Below, piece after piece: positions 51,356 to 55,506 of a stretch of 55,506 bases of DNA (position 1 is the first letter of the stretch; every line of letters starts with the position of its first letter). The stretch spans positions 1-55,506 of the forward strand of contig JBMYZR010000009.1 in assembly GCA_049610565.1 (NCBI GenBank), read 5' to 3'. This DNA comes from UBA8752 sp049610565 (GTDB lineage Bacteria > Bacteroidota > Bacteroidia > Flavobacteriales_D > Sanyastnellaceae). Position numbers and translations under genes: made by a program. The notes beneath the pieces are model-generated. The model saw nothing but the letters and a program-made list of their open reading frames with translations, had not been told where the DNA came from and did no database searches.

Positions 51356-53746
51356 ATGCGGTGTAGCTTGAGGGAACATCGCCAGCCCGTGAACCGACTC
51401 TTTCTTCTCCCCCTCGCTCTTCTGCTTTTGCCCGCGATTGTGGGCGCCCAATCCCCCTCGGACCGCCTTCCCTTCTGGGAGGTGACGCCCTTGGAACAGC
51501 ACCTCCTTCCGACGGTGAAGGCGGAGGATGCCGTGGGCATCCGGCTCGAGGCCGAGCGGTTTGACGCACTGCGGGAGGCCAAGCCCGAGCGGACGTCCAT
51601 GGTCCTTCCCTTCCCCGACCGGGACGTGACCGTCAAGCTCAGCCGCTTCGACGTGCGCAGCGAGGCCTTCGCCGTGGCGGCGACCGGCCCCGATGGCTTC
51701 CGGTATGTGGACGTCACGCCCCGCATTGTCACCTATGAGGTGGAGGGCGAGATCTCCGGCACCCTCATCCTGTTTCACGACCACGTCGTCGCCTCGCTCC
51801 AGCGCGACGGCCGCCGGTGGGAAATCAACCGCCGCCAGGACGACCTGCACGCCCTGTTCCCCGTCGACGCCTCCACGGACACGCGCACCTTCACCTGCGG
51901 TGTCGAAGAACAGGCCGAACTCCCCCACCAGCATGGCCACCGCGGCGGCCACCGCGGCCCCTCCATGCGCTCCTCCTCGCTCCTCGAATGTGTCGAGGTG
52001 GGCTTGGAAGTGGACCAATTCACCTACCAATCCCTCGGCTCCAACCTCGACGACGCCGTGGACTGGGCACTCGCCATCCTCGCCTCGGTGGACCAGATCT
52101 ACCGCAATGAGTTGAACGATCTCGTGACCCTCCAGGTCCGGTTCCTTCACGTCTGGATGTCCCCCGACCCCTACATCTCCGTGGTCAATGACGGCGGAGG
52201 ACTGCTGAGCGCCTTCAACTCCGAGTGGAACTCCAATCCGAATTTCACGGCCATCCCCTTGGACCTGAAGCATTACCTGACCATCCGGACCAACATCGGA
52301 ACGGGAGGCATCGCCTACCTGAGCGGCCTCTGCAACAGCTACAACGCCGGCCTCAGCGGCAACCTCTCCTCCACCACGACCTACAACATCAACACCTACG
52401 CCTGGAACCTCGACGTGGTCGCCCACGAAATCGGGCACAACTGTGGCTCCAACCACACCCACTGGTGCGGATGGCCCGGTGGCCCCATCGACAACTGTGG
52501 CAGCTACGAAGGCGACTGCACGGGTTACACCAACAACCCCACCGGCCAGCTCGGCACGATCATGAGCTATTGCCACGCGATTGCCGGAGGCAGCAAGACC
52601 CTGACCTTCCACCCCCTCGTGGAGGACAATGCACTCATCCCCACCTTCAATTCGGCGAGCTGCATCGGCTCCTGCGGGGACCAGGTCATCGACTCCACCG
52701 ACCTCCAATGCGGCGACGCCACGGCCTGCAACTACACGCCGGGCGACACCAACACGGAGGGCTGCATCTACGCCGGCGATTGTGCCGAATGCAGCCCGGA
52801 CGGCGGCGTCATCGGCGGCCTCGAACTCAACGGCATCACGGCGACCCTGGCCGGCACCGGCGTCCAGACGACCAACTTCGACGCCAACGGTGTCCCGCAG
52901 GCCCTCGACATCACCCTCGACTTCGACAACGCCCAAAGCGGCAGCTCGTGGCCCGGGGACATGGCGCTGGTCCTGTGTTCCCCCAGCGGAGACTGCCTGC
53001 AGATCGGCGGATACAATGTGGACCCCGGATACCCCTCCGCCGGCGCGTGGCCCGGCGGGTGGAACGTGACCACCCCGGGCACCTACACCGCCAACGTCAG
53101 CCTGTCGCTGCTCCCTTTGAGCGGATCGGGCAGCTGGTCCGTGCAGATCATCAATGGATGGACGAGCTCGGGCATCGTCGACTACGTCGTGGACCTGCAA
53201 TTCCCCGGTCTCTGCCCGCTCGACACGGATGTGCCGGGCTGCACCGATGCCGCCGCCTGCAACTACAACCCGGACGCCACGGTCAACGACGGGACCTGCC
53301 TGTATGACGACGCCCTCGGCGTGTGCGGCGGCGATTGCACCGCCGACACCAACGGCAACGGCATCTGCGACGACGAGGAGAACTGCGGAGCGGGGGTTTG
53401 CGGCGCAGGCACGTGGTGGGATGACAACGCCGGGCTCTGCCGGTCCCTCCTGCTGTCCTGCCCGGGCGACGTCGACTTCGACGGCTCGGTCAACGTGACG
53501 GACGTCCTCGACGTGCTCGGTCAATTCGGCGTCGAATGCGGCCCCTTGGCCAGCGCGTCGTCCAACTGCCCTGCCGAACCCTGTTGTGACGCCGATGCCT
53601 GTGGCACGGGCACGGTCTGGGATTCAGGGTTGCAACAATGCGTGTCCACCCTGGCGGTGTGCCCGGGCGATGTGGATGGAGACGGGGTCACGGGCGTCAG
53701 CGATGTGCTGAACATCCTGTCCAACTTCGGCGCCGTCTGCGAATGA
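51356..53746 (+). CDS. Secreted reprolysin-like (M12B/M72-type) metalloprotease with P-domain-like region and dockerin halves
   Basis: ATG 51356 is used; GTG 51389 would give a tighter signal peptide (NRLFLLPLALLLLPAIVGAQ). About 796 residues from ATG. A propeptide of about 150 residues ends in FTCGVEE plus a His/Gly-rich stretch (LPHQHGHRGGHRG). The metzincin catalytic domain has HEIGHNCGSNHTH (H357, E358, H361, H367 zinc/catalytic) and a Met-turn IMSYCH (M403). Then a cysteine repeat, a P-domain-like beta region (WPGDMALVLCSPSGDC, WSVQIINGW), another GCTDAAACNYNP repeat, and two separated dockerin-like halves (DVDFDGSVNVTDVLDVL, DVDGDGVTGVSDVLNIL) ending GAVCE. An extracellular endopeptidase kept latent by its propeptide is the expected role. 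The stop lies 11 bases from the convergent pcm gene. Confidence 0.92.
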   Translation: MRCSLREHRQPVNRLFLLPLALLLLPAIVGAQSPSDRLPFWEVTPLEQHLLPTVKAEDAVGIRLEAERFDALREAKPERTSMVLPFPDRDVTVKLSRFDVRSEAFAVAATGPDGFRYVDVTPRIVTYEVEGEISGTLILFHDHVVASLQRDGRRWEINRRQDDLHALFPVDASTDTRTFTCGVEEQAELPHQHGHRGGHRGPSMRSSSLLECVEVGLEVDQFTYQSLGSNLDDAVDWALAILASVDQIYRNELNDLVTLQVRFLHVWMSPDPYISVVNDGGGLLSAFNSEWNSNPNFTAIPLDLKHYLTIRTNIGTGGIAYLSGLCNSYNAGLSGNLSSTTTYNINTYAWNLDVVAHEIGHNCGSNHTHWCGWPGGPIDNCGSYEGDCTGYTNNPTGQLGTIMSYCHAIAGGSKTLTFHPLVEDNALIPTFNSASCIGSCGDQVIDSTDLQCGDATACNYTPGDTNTEGCIYAGDCAECSPDGGVIGGLELNGITATLAGTGVQTTNFDANGVPQALDITLDFDNAQSGSSWPGDMALVLCSPSGDCLQIGGYNVDPGYPSAGAWPGGWNVTTPGTYTANVSLSLLPLSGSGSWSVQIINGWTSSGIVDYVVDLQFPGLCPLDTDVPGCTDAAACNYNPDATVNDGTCLYDDALGVCGGDCTADTNGNGICDDEENCGAGVCGAGTWWDDNAGLCRSLLLSCPGDVDFDGSVNVTDVLDVLGQFGVECGPLASASSNCPAEPCCDADACGTGTVWDSGLQQCVSTLAVCPGDVDGDGVTGVSDVLNILSNFGAVCE

Positions 53747-53757
53747 ACGGGTGACCG

Positions 53758-54444
53758 TCAGCCTGCCGCCCCGGACCGGGCGGTGAGCATCGGCACGAAG
53801 GCGAAGGTCCCGTGGGTCTGTCGCGTGAAGGTGGAGTCGTCCACCCGGCGCATTTCGGTCATGATCTGCTTGCCCTCGCCGGCGCCCGGATCATCGAGCG
53901 GAATGATGAGCCGCCCTCCGACCGCCAGCTGCCCCAGCAGGGCCTCCGGCACAAAGGGTGCCCCACACGTCACCAGGATGCCGTCGAACGGAGCAAAGGC
54001 CGGCTTGCCCTTGTATCCATCCCCGTAGTAGCAACTGGCGCGGTAGCCGAGCTTCTTCAGGAAGGGCGTGGTCCGGTCGTACAGCTCCTTTTGCCGCTCG
54101 ATGCTGTGGACCTTGTACCCCATGGCCGACAGCACGGCGCATTGGTATCCGCTGCCCGTGCCAATCTCCAGCACCTTGGCCCCGGCGGGCAGCTGGAGCA
54201 ATTCGGTCTGCCTCGCCACCGTGTAGGGGTGGCTGATGGTCTGGCCGGCCCCGATGCGGAACGCCTTGTTGTCGTAGGCGAAATGCACGAAGGCGTCGTC
54301 CATGAAATGGTGCCGCGGGACGCGGTCCATGGCGTCCAGCACCCGTTCGTCTGCGATGCCCATCTCCCGCAACTTCTGCAGAAGCGCACGGCGCAGTCCC
54401 TTGTGGCGGTAGGTGTCGTCGAGGTTGGCGGCGGTGGCGGTCAT
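53758..54444 (-). CDS. pcm: Protein-L-isoaspartate O-methyltransferase
   Basis: 228 residues from ATG 54444 (MTATAANLDDTYRHKGLRRA). Motifs: VPRHHFMDDAF, the active-site AGQTISHPYTVARQTELL, SAM loop KVLEIGTGSGYQCAVLS, SIERQKELYD, FDGILVTCGAPFVPEALLGQL and GGRLIIPL. It methylates isoaspartate in damaged proteins using SAM so they can be repaired. Cytoplasmic. The 103-base divergent region to the next gene has TATTTTCG on this side and TACTTTCG on the other, both one base from the TAnnTTTG consensus. Confidence 0.96.
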   Translation of the reverse strand: MTATAANLDDTYRHKGLRRALLQKLREMGIADERVLDAMDRVPRHHFMDDAFVHFAYDNKAFRIGAGQTISHPYTVARQTELLQLPAGAKVLEIGTGSGYQCAVLSAMGYKVHSIERQKELYDRTTPFLKKLGYRASCYYGDGYKGKPAFAPFDGILVTCGAPFVPEALLGQLAVGGRLIIPLDDPGAGEGKQIMTEMRRVDDSTFTRQTHGTFAFVPMLTARSGAAG

Positions 54445-54547
54445 GGACCCTCGAAAATAGCCGAGTGGTGGGCCGGGATTCGGTGTGGAAATCAAGGCTT
54501 GCCAACATTCGCTCCGGGGTGCCCTCTCCGGGTACTTTCGTCCGTCC

Positions 54548-55506
54548 ATGTCCGCTCCCCTTCGCATCGGCGTTCTCGGCGCCGGCCACCTCGGCCGGAT
54601 TCACCTGCGCTGCCTTCAGTCCCTCGGGACGAAGTGGCAGACGGTGGGGTTCTTCGACCCCGCCCCCGCTGCGCGGGAGGCTGTCGCCGCCATGGCCAAG
54701 GAGGAAGGCTGGACTGAGGCACCCGCAGTGCACGATTCTGCCGACGCCCTCCTTGCGGCGGCGGACGCCGTGGCCATCGTGACCCCGACGAGGGACCACG
54801 CCGCCGTCGCAGAGGCGGCCCTGGCGGCCGGGTGCCACGTCTTCATCGAAAAGCCAGTCACCACGACGCTGGCCGAGGCCGAGCGGCTCATCGCCTCGCG
54901 CGACCGCGCCGGCCGAGTCGTCCAGGTGGGCCATGTGGAGCGGTTCAACCCCGCCTTCCAGGCCACCCAGCACCAACTGGACCGCCCCCGCTTCATCGAG
55001 GCCCACCGCCTCGCCCCCTTCAACCCGCGCGGCCTCGACGTGCCGGTCGTCCTCGACCTCATGATCCACGACATCGACCTCGCGCTGCACGCCCTCGAAG
55101 GGGACGTCGTGCGGGTCGCCGCCAACGGGGTCGCCATCGCCGGGGACAGCGTGGACATCGCCAACGCCCGCATCGAGTTCAGCTCCGGGGCGGTGGCCAA
55201 CCTCACCGCCAGCCGCGTCAGCCTCTCCCCCATGCGGAAGGTGCGCCTGTTCCAACCCGACGCCTACCTCTCCGTCGACCTCCTGAACCGCTCCGCCCAG
55301 GTGGTGCGGCTCGAAGATGTCGCCGACGGCGAGGAGCGCGACCCCTACGGACTCTACCTCGACGTGCCCGGCCGCCCGGCGCGCCGGCTCCACATCGACC
55401 AACCCGACATCGGCGAGGCCAACGCCATCGCCGACGAACTCACCCATTTCCACGCCGCCTGCACCGGCGCCGCGCCCTGCCAGGTCCCCCTCGAAGACGG
55501 GATCGC
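54548..55506 (+). CDS. Gfo/Idh/MocA family NAD(P)-dependent oxidoreductase (3' end outside window)
   Basis: Open from ATG 54548 to the window edge (319 codons visible). Rossmann start APLRIGVLGAGHLGRIHLRC with GxGxxG, then VAIVTPTRDHAAVAEAAL, the family EKP motif (GCHVFIEKPVTTTLAEAE), VGHVERFNPAF, and a catalytic-domain LDLMIHDIDLALHAL with the conserved H-D-x-D. The family oxidises or reduces sugars, inositols or related substrates with NAD(P). In Bacteroidota such genes beside pcm or cell-envelope genes are usually unassigned. The start follows TACTTTCG by a few bases. The missing end is probably only tens of residues. Confidence 0.93.
   Translation, partial: MSAPLRIGVLGAGHLGRIHLRCLQSLGTKWQTVGFFDPAPAAREAVAAMAKEEGWTEAPAVHDSADALLAAADAVAIVTPTRDHAAVAEAALAAGCHVFIEKPVTTTLAEAERLIASRDRAGRVVQVGHVERFNPAFQATQHQLDRPRFIEAHRLAPFNPRGLDVPVVLDLMIHDIDLALHALEGDVVRVAANGVAIAGDSVDIANARIEFSSGAVANLTASRVSLSPMRKVRLFQPDAYLSVDLLNRSAQVVRLEDVADGEERDPYGLYLDVPGRPARRLHIDQPDIGEANAIADELTHFHAACTGAAPCQVPLEDGI

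Overview
The window is GC-rich, tightly packed bacterial DNA that looks like a Bacteroidota chromosome, most likely a marine Flavobacteriales-type lineage with unusually high GC. The evidence is: T9SS type A and type B C-terminal sorting domains, SprB repeats, choice-of-anchor B and L domains, GCTDPxAxNYxPxAxxDDGSC cysteine repeats, promoter-like TAnnTTTG elements, and starts without Shine-Dalgarno sequences. I see no rRNA, tRNA, CRISPR array, insertion sequence or phage gene, and no gap between genes longer than about 160 bases.

Region 1 (1-25825) is a secretome island. Two plus-strand genes, the first cut by the window edge, meet a minus-strand run of seven giant secreted-protein genes (25825 down to 5198). 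Five of the six junctions in that run are 0-14 base gaps or ATGA overlaps. The proteins have variable fronts: starch-binding-like, Kazal, fasciclin, lamin-tail, choice-of-anchor L, P-domain, thioredoxin, SprB and jelly-roll domains. All seven share one C-terminal module: an Ig-like segment, two DDGSC cysteine repeats and a final dockerin-like EF-hand.

Region 2 (25917-34115, minus strand) holds a secreted M14 carboxypeptidase, a secreted endonuclease I with a dockerin tail, a di-heme peroxidase lipoprotein, a small EF-hand protein, a DASS/SLC13 transporter and a secreted EEP-family hydrolase. Together they suggest digestion and uptake of protein, DNA and organic acids.

Region 3 (34190-41387) is mainly housekeeping: a TrmA/RlmD-type RNA methyltransferase lacking its Fe-S cysteines, a PyrR-like phosphoribosyltransferase, shikimate kinase, ClpB, an FAH-family hydrolase and an OmpA-type envelope protein.

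Region 4 (41447-50295, minus strand) has a polyprenyl-phosphate sugar transferase with a lipoprotein partner. It also has a lectin-domain type B T9SS protein, a transaldolase, a beta-propeller-like protein and a YHYH protein with a type A T9SS tail. Region 5 (50337-55506) has a DksA-type zinc-finger protein, TsaC/Sua5, a secreted HExxHxxGxxH metalloprotease with two dockerin halves, Pcm, and a Gfo/Idh/MocA oxidoreductase cut by the right edge.

The theme worth following is the C-terminus. Ten secreted proteins here end in dockerin-like EF-hands where Bacteroidota proteins usually carry T9SS tails, while two neighbours clearly (and a third possibly) carry ordinary T9SS tails. This may be an alternative surface-targeting or anchoring system.
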